In this document: positions 26,626-35,002 of the stretch, in pieces | How the letters are laid out: each line of letters starts with the position of its first letter | How positions within the stretch are numbered: position 1 is the first letter of the stretch | Translations under genes and position numbers: made by a program | Assembly (NCBI RefSeq): GCF_026163685.1 | Contig: NZ_JAOXSR010000009.1 | Location: 124,001-188,000, forward strand | Direction: 5' to 3' | Source: Oerskovia flava | Lineage (GTDB): Bacteria; Actinomycetota; Actinomycetes; Actinomycetales; Cellulomonadaceae | Length of the DNA stretch: 64,000 nucleotides | Notes under the pieces: model-generated | Databases searched by the model: none | What the model was told of the DNA's origin: nothing | Seen by the model: only the letters and a program-made list of their open reading frames with translations

Positions 26626-27201
26626 ATGAATCCCGTCGAACAGCTCATCATCAACTTCCAGGAGCTCGTCGCCCAGGTACCCGAGGTCGTCCAGCCCTTC
26701 ATCGTCATGCTCGCGGGCGCGATCCCGTTCGTCGAAGGTGAGGTAGCGGCCCTCATCGGCGTTGTCGGTGGTCTCCCTCCCGTCGTCGTGGCCATTGCAG
26801 CCGTCACGGGGAACTTCCTGTCCGTGCTGTTCGTCGTCGCGGTCACCGCACGCGCTAGGACGGCTGTCGTCGATCGACGATCCCGCCTGGTCCGCGTGAG
26901 CGGAGCTGCGGGAACGGGGCCGAGCGTCGAGGGGGACCCCTTTCAGGACACCGTGACCAAGAAGCCAGAGTCCAAGGGGCGTCAGCGCTTCAACAGGTGG
27001 CTCGTCCGTTTCGGCGTCCCCGGCGCGAGCATCCTCGGCCCTCTCGCCATTCCGACCCAGATCACAGCGGCGATCCTCGTGGGCGGCGGAACTCCCCGCC
27101 GGTGGGTCCTGCTCTGGCAAGCCGTCGCCATCATCCTCTGGACGACCGTCGCCACCGTCTCGATGTGGGCCGCGCTCACCTACGTCGTGGACGTGTCGTG
27201 A
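26626..27201 (+). CDS. Small multidrug-export (Sm_multidrug_ex) family membrane protein
   Basis: This is a 191-residue protein with hydrophobic segments at about 20-70, 115-145 and 155-190. The pattern FIVMLAGAIPFVEGEVAALIGVVGG and RFGVPGASILGPLAIPTQITAAI resembles the small multidrug export family. Transport activity is unproven for the family. It forms an operon with the kinase (AGGAG SD in the 13-base gap). A basic cytoplasmic loop with Ser and Thr (about 75-110) could be a kinase substrate; that is inference. Confidence 0.65.
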   Translation: MNPVEQLIINFQELVAQVPEVVQPFIVMLAGAIPFVEGEVAALIGVVGGLPPVVVAIAAVTGNFLSVLFVVAVTARARTAVVDRRSRLVRVSGAAGTGPSVEGDPFQDTVTKKPESKGRQRFNRWLVRFGVPGASILGPLAIPTQITAAILVGGGTPRRWVLLWQAVAIILWTTVATVSMWAALTYVVDVS

Positions 27202-27331
27202 GCCGTGTCCGAGCAGCAAGCACGACCACTTCCAGGCGCCAGTCATCCCCGATACGCTCATCCGCAGCCCGGCTCGCGGGCGAGCGCGAGGCGGATTAGG
27301 AACTGAAGGTCCGGCACGACGAAGGGATCTC

Positions 27332-27355
27332 ACGTCCGCAGAACTCTGCGGACGT
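27332..27355 (-). terminator. Hairpin at the distal junction, probable original terminator of tRNA-Ser
   Basis: ACGTCCGCAGA and TCTGCGGACGT form an 11-base perfect stem with a 2-base loop, followed by TTAA. The flank (ACGACGAAGGG) matches that of the hairpin after the intact tRNA-Ser at 41873. This suggests it is the chromosomal terminator displaced when the element integrated. Confidence 0.6.
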
Positions 27356-27369
27356 TAAGCCATTCAGTC

Positions 27370-27384
27370 GGCGGTAGCGGTGGG
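27370..27384. other. Attachment site, distal end of the integrated element
   Basis: GGCGGTAGCGGTGGG is identical to 41919-41933, the 3' end of tRNA-Ser with part of its CCA. The identity stops at 15 bases. It marks the chromosomal junction far from the integrase. Confidence 0.7.
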
Positions 27385-27604
27385 CTTGGATGGTCGGCTT
27401 CGACGTCGTAGGTCGCAACTGGAGGAAACCGCTCTTGACCTGCGGTGATACTCAGGAGCCGCTTGGACTGGCCTGCGTCTTGGAGCACGCGAACTGTCGC
27501 CAAAACGGAGGGAAAGAGGTGGGTCATCCGTCTACAGGCGGAGGGATGCAGAGTCAGCCCTCCTCGGCGATACAGCCGACGTAGCCTTCGGGGCGAAGCC
27601 CAGG

Positions 27605-28129
27605 GGCGCCACCAAATACCCATGGGCTGACCTGCGCTTACGCACGAAATCGGACGGTGTAGCTCTCACCACGCGCCACCAGATGCACATGGGCCGGCCG
27701 AGCGGAGCGCGCCCGCTGCGGCAGGTGGCCAGACTCTCGCGGCAACGCCCTACGCAGCCGGGCCGGCGCCACCAAATACCCATGGGTCTGACCTGCGGAG
27801 ATGCTCCCACGGACGCTCCCGGACACACGATAGCGCCACCAAATACCCATGGCCTCCGGAGCGAGAGGCGCCGACGCGCGGACGGTTGGTAGGCGGCAGC
27901 GGTACGCAAAGGGCTACGGGCGCCGCCCGCCGTGACCGTCCGCAGATTACGGAGCGCAACCCCGGCACCGCTCCCAAGCGACGACGCTGCGACGGCCGGG
28001 CAGCGCGGTCGAGCGGTGGGGTGCGCGTAGCGAGCGGAGCGCGGGGTCCCACCGAGCGGCCGTGCAACCGGACGCCGCGGCGTCGTCGCCTTCGGCGCGA
28101 TGAGGTGTGGGGCCACCAAATACCCATGG
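27605..28129 (+). repeat. Five dispersed copies of a 20-22 base repeat (GCGCCACCAAATACCCATGG)
   Basis: Copies begin at 27606, 27673 (diverged: AGATGCACATG), 27766, 27833 and about 28110, all in the same orientation. Start-to-start spacings are 67, 93, 67 and 277 bases. The unit has an AT-rich core (AAATA) between a GGCGCC palindrome at one end (weak in some copies) and CCATGG at the other. Copies 1 and 3 share a further CTGACCTGCG downstream. Copies 1 and 5 share GCCTTCGG-N-GCGA upstream. On the minus strand the unit reads Met-Gly-Ile-Trp-Trp. No known repeat family was recognised. Confidence 0.8.
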
Positions 28130-28404
28130 ATGACGCGCGGCAAGCCGCCGCGCGTCGTCCTCGCGTCCGTGGCCGACACCGAGCGGGCGCCCAGCTCGGG
28201 GCGCGCGCTCCTTGAGTCAGTAGGGAAACTCCTCACGCCACCGCATGAGGAAACGCAAAAAACCGCGGCACAGAGTTAGGTCCGTTCCGGGAGTCGACCA
28301 CAACTACACAGACCCCTTCGCGAGGAGCGTCAGGGCGATCCTCCGCACTCGGCGACGGCATCCTCCGTGGTGCCGGACTCCCTCATGGCGCGGAGCGTAG
28401 GCCG

Positions 28405-28410
28405 TATCAT
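28405..28410 (+). promoter_or_regulatory. Candidate -10 box for the TIR gene
   Basis: TATCAT lies 43 bases before the ATG, in a stretch without other signals. No good -35 is visible. An AAGGGG ribosome-binding site precedes the start codon. Confidence 0.35.
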
Positions 28411-28452
28411 GGGCTGCAGACAGGATGACCAGGTCCGACACAAGGGGCGTCA

Positions 28453-30918
28453 ATGGCGACCAAGCGGTTCTTCATCTCCCATGCCGGACCGGACAAGCCT
28501 ATTGCCCTAGAGTTGAAGGACCAGTTGCACGGTGACGCTTGGGTCGATCTGCACGAAATCGACCTTGGCGACATTCTCTGGCACGAAATCAGCGACGGCA
28601 TCGAGGCCGCCACGGACTTTATTCTGCTCTGGTCGCGCCACTCCGCCGCATCGAAGTGGGTGCAGTACGAGACAACGCTCGCATTCACTCGCTATCTCGA
28701 AGACAGCGCCATCGCGCTTCGCATTGTTTGCCTTGATGACACCAAACCTCCGCTTCGGTTCCGGCCCTTCTTGCAAGCAAGGAACGCCAAGACCGCCCAC
28801 GAAATTGCGGCTGCTCTCAGTCGAACAGCTCCGGCGCCCGTTCCAAGGCGCCGCTTCTTCAACCGCAATGATGAGATCGGGAGGATTGAGGAGCTCCTAT
28901 ATGACTCAGAACACGTAGCCGTTTGGATATGCGGAGTACCGGGAAGCGGTAAACGCTCTCTTGCACGCGAAGCACTACATCGACTCACCGCTGGATCCGG
29001 CACAGTTGCGACCATTGTGGTCACTGAGGGAACTGCAGAGCCAGAACTAAACCTGAAACTAGCTTCCGCTGTACACTCAGCACCCGCAGACTCGGATGCC
29101 GACCTGACCACACTTGTGGAACATAGTCACGGTCTCATTGCCGACTTCGTCGATGCTGGGGGCGTACTAGTATTCGAGGACGCCGAGCACTGGATCACGG
29201 AGGACGGCTCATATGGTCGCCTCGCCGCTCAGGTCGTCGACGCCGTCTACAAGACTGGCGAGAATACCGATCGACTCATCGTCTTCACATCACGCAGACG
29301 CCCAAAGGCGCAGCAGGCAATGGCAAGCTTTTACCTCCAGGGTCTTGCCAACAAGCACGCACTACCACTTCTTCGATCCCACGGGGCGATCGGGAGTGAC
29401 CCTGAGTTGACAGAGATTGCGAAAGAACTCGACGGACACCCTCTTGCCCTCGAGGTAATCGCACCCCAATTGCCACTCGCGCACAAGGCCCTGATAGACA
29501 AGCGTCATGAGATAGCCACCGACCTCATCGACCCAGCGCGCGTCGCGGCATCGACATGGCATCTTCTTGAGGCGCTCTCTCTCGTAGACGGGCCACTAAG
29601 CGGCGAGGATCTTGCATCGGTGCTTGGCCTCTCTGCGGAGGACTTCAACGCTGCCGTCAATGAGGGCACTGAGTATTCGCTCGTTCGGATCGGACACTCA
29701 AGAACCCTGAGTCTTCACCCACTGCTCCGAGACTACTTCTTGCGGTCTTATCGTAAGAATCCGGAGTACACGGAACGGACCAATGCCCTAGCCAACCTGC
29801 TCGTCGCGCGCCTCTCGGCGATCTCGACGACAGACGACACGTACGTCGCAACTCTTCTCTCTACCGTTAAGGTTCTTGGTCTGGCCGGTCGCCTCGGCGA
29901 AGCCCGTGATCTTCGACAAGGGCTCATCGGAACGCTGTATCAGACCGGGCTCGAACTGTTTCAGGAGCGGAGGTACGACTTGGCCCTGCAGCACCTACAG
30001 GAGAGTCTCACAGGAAACGCCGAGATCGACCTACCTGCTAACCAGGTGATCATCAAGACCCTGGCTAGTCTCGGGCGGCTTCCTGAAGCGCGCGAAATTG
30101 GAGACCAGCTCGTTGCTGAGAACCCACGAAACGGCGCCGTTCTTCGTGATCGTGGGCGGGTCGAGCAAATTGACCGAAAGTGGCGAGAGGCTATTCAGTG
30201 GTACGAGCGAGCTATCCCGTTCCGCAGGAATGCCGCACAGCTCTATGCAGACATCGCACAGGTTCGGATTCGGCTTGAGGATTGGCCCGGAGCCGCAGCA
30301 GCGGCAAAGACAGCAATAGATACGGGCGGTGACACGCCCTACGCCCTCTCCGTTTACTCGCAAGCGCTGGAAGCGCAAGGGCTGTTCCCTGAAGCCAAGG
30401 AGATGATGAGCCGCGCGGTCCGCCGCGAGCCGAATAATCCACGATACCGCCATAGACTGGGCCGAATCGCGCTAAGACTTAACGATCGACCCCGGGCAAT
30501 GGAAGAGTTCAAGCGCACGATAGAAATTGATCCGAGCTTTGTTGACTCGCGACTCTCGCTAGCCAGCATGCAGATCGACGACGGCGCAGTCGAGGATGCG
30601 AAGATCTCTCTAGCGGCCGCAGAGAAATCTCCGAGTGCGCCCCGGGCAGTGGTACTCAACGTTCGTGCCAAACTCGCACTGGCGGAGCGCGACCTGTCGG
30701 GAGCGCAGGCGACCGTCGATGAGGCTCTCAAGGCGCAACGTGATTCACAGAATCTCGCGCTAGCAATCAGGATACTGATTGCACGAGGGGAAGCAAGTGA
30801 ATTGTCGGTGGGACAGGCCGCCGCGCAGGTGAAGTTGCTTGCCAAGGAGTTGGATAGCACCGGTGGCCTCGCGCTGGTACTGGAACATTCGCAGCGCCAC
30901 CCGAAGTACTTCGAATAA
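28453..30918 (+). CDS. TIR-NB-ARC/STAND-TPR protein, probable antiphage defence
   Basis: This is an 821-residue protein. TIR domain: about 1-130 (FFISHAGPDKPIALELKDQL; WVDLHEIDLGD; SKWVQYE, which holds the candidate catalytic Glu). STAND ATPase: about 135-480, with Walker A GVPGSGKRS near 162, Walker B VLVFEDAEHW, an RNBS-B-like VFTSRRRP and a GLPL-like GHPLALEV. This gives the NB-ARC order known from plant NLRs, followed by a winged-helix-like part. TPR solenoid: about 480-790 (RRYDLALQHLQESL, AIQWYERAIPFR, AMEEFKRTIEIDPS). Inference: TPRs sense a phage signal and the TIR domain depletes NAD. GC is clearly lower than in neighbours. Confidence 0.85.
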   Translation: MATKRFFISHAGPDKPIALELKDQLHGDAWVDLHEIDLGDILWHEISDGIEAATDFILLWSRHSAASKWVQYETTLAFTRYLEDSAIALRIVCLDDTKPPLRFRPFLQARNAKTAHEIAAALSRTAPAPVPRRRFFNRNDEIGRIEELLYDSEHVAVWICGVPGSGKRSLAREALHRLTAGSGTVATIVVTEGTAEPELNLKLASAVHSAPADSDADLTTLVEHSHGLIADFVDAGGVLVFEDAEHWITEDGSYGRLAAQVVDAVYKTGENTDRLIVFTSRRRPKAQQAMASFYLQGLANKHALPLLRSHGAIGSDPELTEIAKELDGHPLALEVIAPQLPLAHKALIDKRHEIATDLIDPARVAASTWHLLEALSLVDGPLSGEDLASVLGLSAEDFNAAVNEGTEYSLVRIGHSRTLSLHPLLRDYFLRSYRKNPEYTERTNALANLLVARLSAISTTDDTYVATLLSTVKVLGLAGRLGEARDLRQGLIGTLYQTGLELFQERRYDLALQHLQESLTGNAEIDLPANQVIIKTLASLGRLPEAREIGDQLVAENPRNGAVLRDRGRVEQIDRKWREAIQWYERAIPFRRNAAQLYADIAQVRIRLEDWPGAAAAAKTAIDTGGDTPYALSVYSQALEAQGLFPEAKEMMSRAVRREPNNPRYRHRLGRIALRLNDRPRAMEEFKRTIEIDPSFVDSRLSLASMQIDDGAVEDAKISLAAAEKSPSAPRAVVLNVRAKLALAERDLSGAQATVDEALKAQRDSQNLALAIRILIARGEASELSVGQAAAQVKLLAKELDSTGGLALVLEHSQRHPKYFE

Positions 30919-31179
30919 CGAGCACTTGTGAATCTGCTGCCAACAGCGGGTCCGCCCGATCCATCTACGAAAGGAACTTGAGAGCGCCGTTTCGGCCTCT
31001 TCGCAGTGCGACGGCTTCATTGACCGGTGTAGCGAGCCGATGCGCGTCAAAGTGTCTGCCAGTACTAGCCGTACAGGACCACGCCTGTCATAGGCAGTTG
31101 ACCCTCCTGTGTGATGTCTGCACTCCGGCAATCCAGGCAGGAGCGCCTAGGTCGACGTGCGTCATCTGAGTTGAGCCAC

Positions 31180-32352
31180 TTAATCTTCGTTCGCATCAGC
31201 GACTTCGACTCGACGACTTAACAGCGCCTCAACTAGAGCGGACCGCGCCGTGCGAGTTCGCTCAACCTCTTCTGCTACCGCCGCGACCTGGCGGTCAAGG
31301 GCGTCGATCGCGTCAGCGATCTCCGCCTGCACGGCTGGCGGCGGGACAGGCACGGTCATGCGGGCGAGGTTGTCCCTGGATACGCGCACGACCTTGGTAT
31401 CGGAGTACACATGCTGCACCTGTTCGCGCAAGCCCGGTGATGCAAAGAGGTATGCGGCGAAGCGCGGCTCGAGCGAATGGTTGAGAATGTACGCGTCGTC
31501 GTGGACAGCGACCGGCTCCTCTCCACACCAAGCAACCGCCTTGAGCACACCTTCCACGTTCTCACTGGTTCCTGCGATCACCAGGTCGCCCGGTTCTGCG
31601 AAGCGCAACCTCGAACGCATCGTCTCCGGCAAGTGCGAGACGACTTCCCGCGTGTAGGCCCCGAAGTCCGTGTGGATCTGTGAGTAGTGGATACAGCCGA
31701 TGCCTTCGGGTACATAGTCCGCTTTGACGAAGCGCTTGCCTCGCGTGAGCGGACCTAGCTTCCCAACGGGAAGATCTTCCCAAGTCTCGTCCCGCCGCTG
31801 AAGGAGCTCATGCAATAGAGCGGCGCGAACAGCCCCGGTCGCCTCGATCTCGCCCTCGAGAGCTCCGATGGTCTTATCGACAGCCGAGATGACAGTCACG
31901 ATACGTTTCTGAACCGGCACCGGCGGATGCGGGACTTGCCACGCCTCGAAGTCTGGCTCCTTCCAACGAGCCCTGCCATCTCGACCCTCCCTGAGGCCGT
32001 CGATCTGGTCAAGCGTGGCTCGGTTCGAGAAGCACAACACCAGAAAACGCGAATCCAACGCATCCGGGTCAACTTTGTAGAGCGGGAACTCATTTGTAGC
32101 CAACGCACCATCGAGCTCGGGAGGCACTACTGCAAAGGGACCGTTCTGAGCGTCGATACGGCAGAAGACGAAGTCGCTCTCGCGGGCGATGCCGAGGGAC
32201 TTGGTCTTCGGCCTGCTGGGAGGACGGAGGTACGCGCCCTTCCCGTACCACCGGACACCCATCGTGTCGTACTCGGTCTCGGGCTCGACCGAGACCTTCT
32301 CCCGACTCCGAGCGACGTGCTCACCGACGGTAGTCAGAGGCCACTCAGCCAT
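31180..32352 (-). CDS. Specificity subunit (HsdS-like, BcgIB-like) of restriction-modification system
   Basis: This is a 390-residue protein with two target-recognition domains separated by helical spacers. First half-site: WPLTTVGEHVARSREKVSVEP, ending VPVQKRIVTVISAVDKTIGALE. Second: EDLPVGKLGPLTRGKRFVKADYV, ending PPPAVQAEIADAIDALDRQVAAVAEEVERTR. The second terminus repeats the PP(P/V)xVQxxI pattern of the first. It overlaps the methyltransferase gene by eight bases. It recognises a bipartite DNA site that cannot be deduced from sequence. Confidence 0.9.
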   Translation of the reverse strand: MAEWPLTTVGEHVARSREKVSVEPETEYDTMGVRWYGKGAYLRPPSRPKTKSLGIARESDFVFCRIDAQNGPFAVVPPELDGALATNEFPLYKVDPDALDSRFLVLCFSNRATLDQIDGLREGRDGRARWKEPDFEAWQVPHPPVPVQKRIVTVISAVDKTIGALEGEIEATGAVRAALLHELLQRRDETWEDLPVGKLGPLTRGKRFVKADYVPEGIGCIHYSQIHTDFGAYTREVVSHLPETMRSRLRFAEPGDLVIAGTSENVEGVLKAVAWCGEEPVAVHDDAYILNHSLEPRFAAYLFASPGLREQVQHVYSDTKVVRVSRDNLARMTVPVPPPAVQAEIADAIDALDRQVAAVAEEVERTRTARSALVEALLSRRVEVADANED

Positions 32353-34207
32353 CGAATCCTCCGATGCCAGCTTCTGTCAGCACTGCATCCATTGCGGCCT
32401 GTGCTTCTTCCCGGGTCGCGCGCGCCTCCTGCCAATCCGCGATCGCCGAATCCAGATCGTGCGACTCGGCCTGTGGCCACGGATTGGGACAGACGCCACG
32501 CGCCACCAACCGGCCGGAGTCGGTGAAGATCGGAGTACGCCACGACCTCGCCGCCTCGTCCTCAACGCTGTCACGAATAGCTCGCCTAACGTTCCGGCTA
32601 ATCGCCGGCCACGCCCCGGTGTCACGCCTGCCGTAGTGCACCTGCACCTTGTGGCCGTCCTCGGTCATGTCAACGAAGGTCACCAGTGCGTCCTGGGTAT
32701 GACCAGTACTAGTCTTTGTGAAGCCAAAGATGGAGGTCTTTACGCCGCGGTTCTGTTCGAAAAAGAGTTGCTGCGGCATATCGATCACGAAGTCGAGACG
32801 AGCCCTGCCGAGAATCGCAAGGGCCGCCTTCTCGCTGCTCGCCTTCGAGAGGGTGTTGTTCGGCATGATTATGACGAGCCGACCTCCCTCCTCGAGGTAC
32901 TCAATCGCCGACATAGTAAAGGGAATCGCAAGGTCATTCTCGTACGGGGGATTTATTATGCACTTTGTGGGCTTTAGGCTCTTGATATAGTCGCGTAGTC
33001 GGAGATCCGGGGCCGCGACAGCAAACGTTCTACCGCGCGTGACCAAAGAGTCCCGGAATAGGAGGTTGGATCGCCCGTCACCGTGGAGGAACATATTTGA
33101 GCAAGCCAGGGCGAATAGAATCGGATCGAGTTCAATACCAATCAGCTGGCGTTCATGAATGTGGTCGATCCGCTTCTCGTCGCCGTGCGCCTGGTCGACG
33201 AGTTGCTCCATCGCATCCATGAGGAAGCCCCCAGCCCCCATGCAGGTGTCAAGGACGACGTCGTCGCGAACGAGCGATGCCAAATCGACCATGAGGGTCT
33301 TGATATGGTCCGGCGTCAGGATAATATTCTTGTTATCCATCTTGCCTGCACGAGATAAGAACACCTTGTATGCTCGACCCAGGATGTCCCGCTTCGTCGC
33401 GTTCTTCGACGGCTGGTGAACTCGCTCGTCAATGTCACTAACGATCTTCTTGTACTCCGCCAGCGGAATATCGACCGTCTTGACGAACGCAAAGCGATCG
33501 CCCCAGTCAATCTTCTTCGACTCTGAGTTTACCTTCTTGACCAGCTGGCGACGGACGGCATCGATAACCTGGTTGTTGAGGTAGTGCGCCTCAACAAGAC
33601 GTTCGTCTTCGGGCTTACCCATCGACATGTAGACATTGCGAAACTGCTGGTCGTCGAGCGCGATCATCAGGGCTGAAAAGAAGAGCGACCGTTCGGTGTC
33701 ACGGACGCGAGAATCCTTGTGGAATCGCTCGTTTATCTGCACCAGGAACCGGCGCAGTTCGGCGTCAGAGAGCGGGTCGCCAAAGGCGGCGGTCTCATAG
33801 TGCTTCGTCAAGGCGGCGAGGCTTACGAGGCTGCGCGGCTCGGCGAGCTCCTCAATCTCGTCCGTACCGCCCCTGCGAAGGAAGTGGGTAACGCGAAGCG
33901 ACTCCTGGGCCTGCCCGGAGACAGCGATGCCGACGATGTCAACATGCGGCACCGCGTTCGTAGTCATATAGCTGCGAATGTCAGCCTCGGCGGCCGCGTG
34001 GTCTGATTTGGGCCCTTGAGCGCCTGATTTGGCCTCTACAACAATAAGCCATGAGCCCATGTCCTTGAAGAAATCTGGAAATCCGTCAACCGTCGAAGTC
34101 GCGCGCTTGGACTGGAACCCGAACTTCTTGGGGATGTCACGCTTCTCTGTAAACGTTGAGGCCCCATAGAATTCACGGAACAGGTTCTCTGTCGTGCTCT
34201 CCGCCAC
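32345..34207 (-). CDS. Fused endonuclease-methyltransferase subunit (BcgIA-like)
   Basis: This is a 620-residue protein. The N-terminal ~100 residues hold a PD-(D/E)xK nuclease signature: FPDFFKDMG, then VVEAKSG. The remainder is an HsdM-like adenine methyltransferase with motif I DTCMGAGGFL (about 325) and motif IV INPPYEND (about 420), plus the helical N6_Mtase N-domain. The GTG start has AGAGGAG eight bases upstream. No HsdR helicase is present, so a one-protein R and M plus one S subunit, as in BcgI (type IIB/IIG), fits better than type I. Family members methylate and cut at the same bipartite site. Confidence 0.85.
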   Translation of the reverse strand: MAESTTENLFREFYGASTFTEKRDIPKKFGFQSKRATSTVDGFPDFFKDMGSWLIVVEAKSGAQGPKSDHAAAEADIRSYMTTNAVPHVDIVGIAVSGQAQESLRVTHFLRRGGTDEIEELAEPRSLVSLAALTKHYETAAFGDPLSDAELRRFLVQINERFHKDSRVRDTERSLFFSALMIALDDQQFRNVYMSMGKPEDERLVEAHYLNNQVIDAVRRQLVKKVNSESKKIDWGDRFAFVKTVDIPLAEYKKIVSDIDERVHQPSKNATKRDILGRAYKVFLSRAGKMDNKNIILTPDHIKTLMVDLASLVRDDVVLDTCMGAGGFLMDAMEQLVDQAHGDEKRIDHIHERQLIGIELDPILFALACSNMFLHGDGRSNLLFRDSLVTRGRTFAVAAPDLRLRDYIKSLKPTKCIINPPYENDLAIPFTMSAIEYLEEGGRLVIIMPNNTLSKASSEKAALAILGRARLDFVIDMPQQLFFEQNRGVKTSIFGFTKTSTGHTQDALVTFVDMTEDGHKVQVHYGRRDTGAWPAISRNVRRAIRDSVEDEAARSWRTPIFTDSGRLVARGVCPNPWPQAESHDLDSAIADWQEARATREEAQAAMDAVLTEAGIGGFDG

Positions 34208-34353
34208 GCGTTGGCTCCTCTAGATCGAAATGTATGCGGGAGGTAGGTTGGCCCCGCTGATGGATGTTCAAGGCTATCCCAGGCACCTTTCAGCGCCAGT
34301 AGTGGCTTGACCTTCGAGCCGCCCCAGCGCCCGAAGTCGTGTACCGGGCATAG

Positions 34354-34989
34354 CTAGACAAGTCTACTCTTGTAGCCTCTATCGACAAGGCGGCGATATG
34401 CTTCAAGTACGGATTGGGAAACATGCTGACGCTCGGCAAAGCCGGCTTCGGCGTATACCCAGATTCTCTGCGTATCGCCGACGAGCATGTTGAGGACCCG
34501 CTCTTCGTCACCGACCGAAGAAATGTATTCCTCAAGGGATTGCGCCCTAGCTGACCCGACGACGTCAAGACTGGGCCAGACCTTTCGGGAAGTTGCAATG
34601 GCTCTGCGTTGCTGGTACGGCCGACTGATGATCGTGGCTGACGCTGGACGCACCTCAAGTCGATCTAATAGCTCACGGGTGAAGGTGAAGTTCTCGCCGG
34701 TGTTTGTGGCGCGCGTCTCGGTGAGTATCGCGTCGTCTGGCACTCCGAGCTCCCTGGCCCGCGCGGTGTAGTGCACGGCCTCGCCACGAGGGAAGACGCC
34801 GACTGTCGTGGGTGCGTTCGCACCCGAGAAGACTATGAGGGGGAAACGACCCTCGTGCCAGAGCTCTGCGGCATGCTCTGCAACGCCGATGTCGTGGCTG
34901 CCTAGGCCAATCGCTATGTCGGTGTCCCGGGGCTCGTGGTGTAGCTGGTGGTAGTCCCAGAGGACCTGGGCGTCTTCCATCACGGTCAT
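34354..34989 (-). CDS. YdcF/ElyC-like DUF218 protein
   Basis: This is a 211-residue protein without membrane segment. DUF218 landmarks are DIAIGLGSHDIGVAEHAAELW, LIVFSGANAPTT, GEAVHYTARARELGVP and ATNTGENFTFTRELL. The start was set at the ATG preceded by AGAGG; an alternative ATG lies three codons later. The stop of gntR is 14 bases upstream, so the two are probably cotranscribed. Function of soluble members is unknown; this one is a common passenger of pSAM2-like elements. Confidence 0.8.
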   Translation of the reverse strand: MTVMEDAQVLWDYHQLHHEPRDTDIAIGLGSHDIGVAEHAAELWHEGRFPLIVFSGANAPTTVGVFPRGEAVHYTARARELGVPDDAILTETRATNTGENFTFTRELLDRLEVRPASATIISRPYQQRRAIATSRKVWPSLDVVGSARAQSLEEYISSVGDEERVLNMLVGDTQRIWVYAEAGFAERQHVSQSVLEAYRRLVDRGYKSRLV

Positions 34990-35002
34990 GCGAGACCTCT
35001 CA

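Larger units (their letters stand above)
27385..28452. other. Gene-poor distal end of the element
   Basis: About 1.07 kb holds no convincing gene. The long minus-strand open frame at 27532-28236 is rich in Arg and Ala and is built around the repeats below. The region carries five copies of the GCGCCACCAAATACCCATGG repeat and, at its right end, the likely promoter of the TIR gene. Confidence 0.6.

Noticed and set aside
27370-27384. Second tRNA-Ser gene
   Set aside because: Only the 3' end matches (15 bases); no T, anticodon or D arm follows.
27605-28129. CRISPR array
   Set aside because: Spacings are 67, 93, 67 and 277 bases, one copy is diverged, some spacers share sequence and no cas gene is nearby.
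27532-28236. Minus-strand protein of 234 residues with repeated His-Gly-Tyr-Leu-Val-Ala-Pro
   Set aside because: The repeats appear in several frames at variable phase, the composition is Arg/Ala-rich, no ribosome-binding site is present, and the DNA repeat itself explains the peptide repeat.
31180-34207. Complete type I restriction system
   Set aside because: No HsdR helicase-nuclease is present, and the methyltransferase itself carries a PD-ExK domain.
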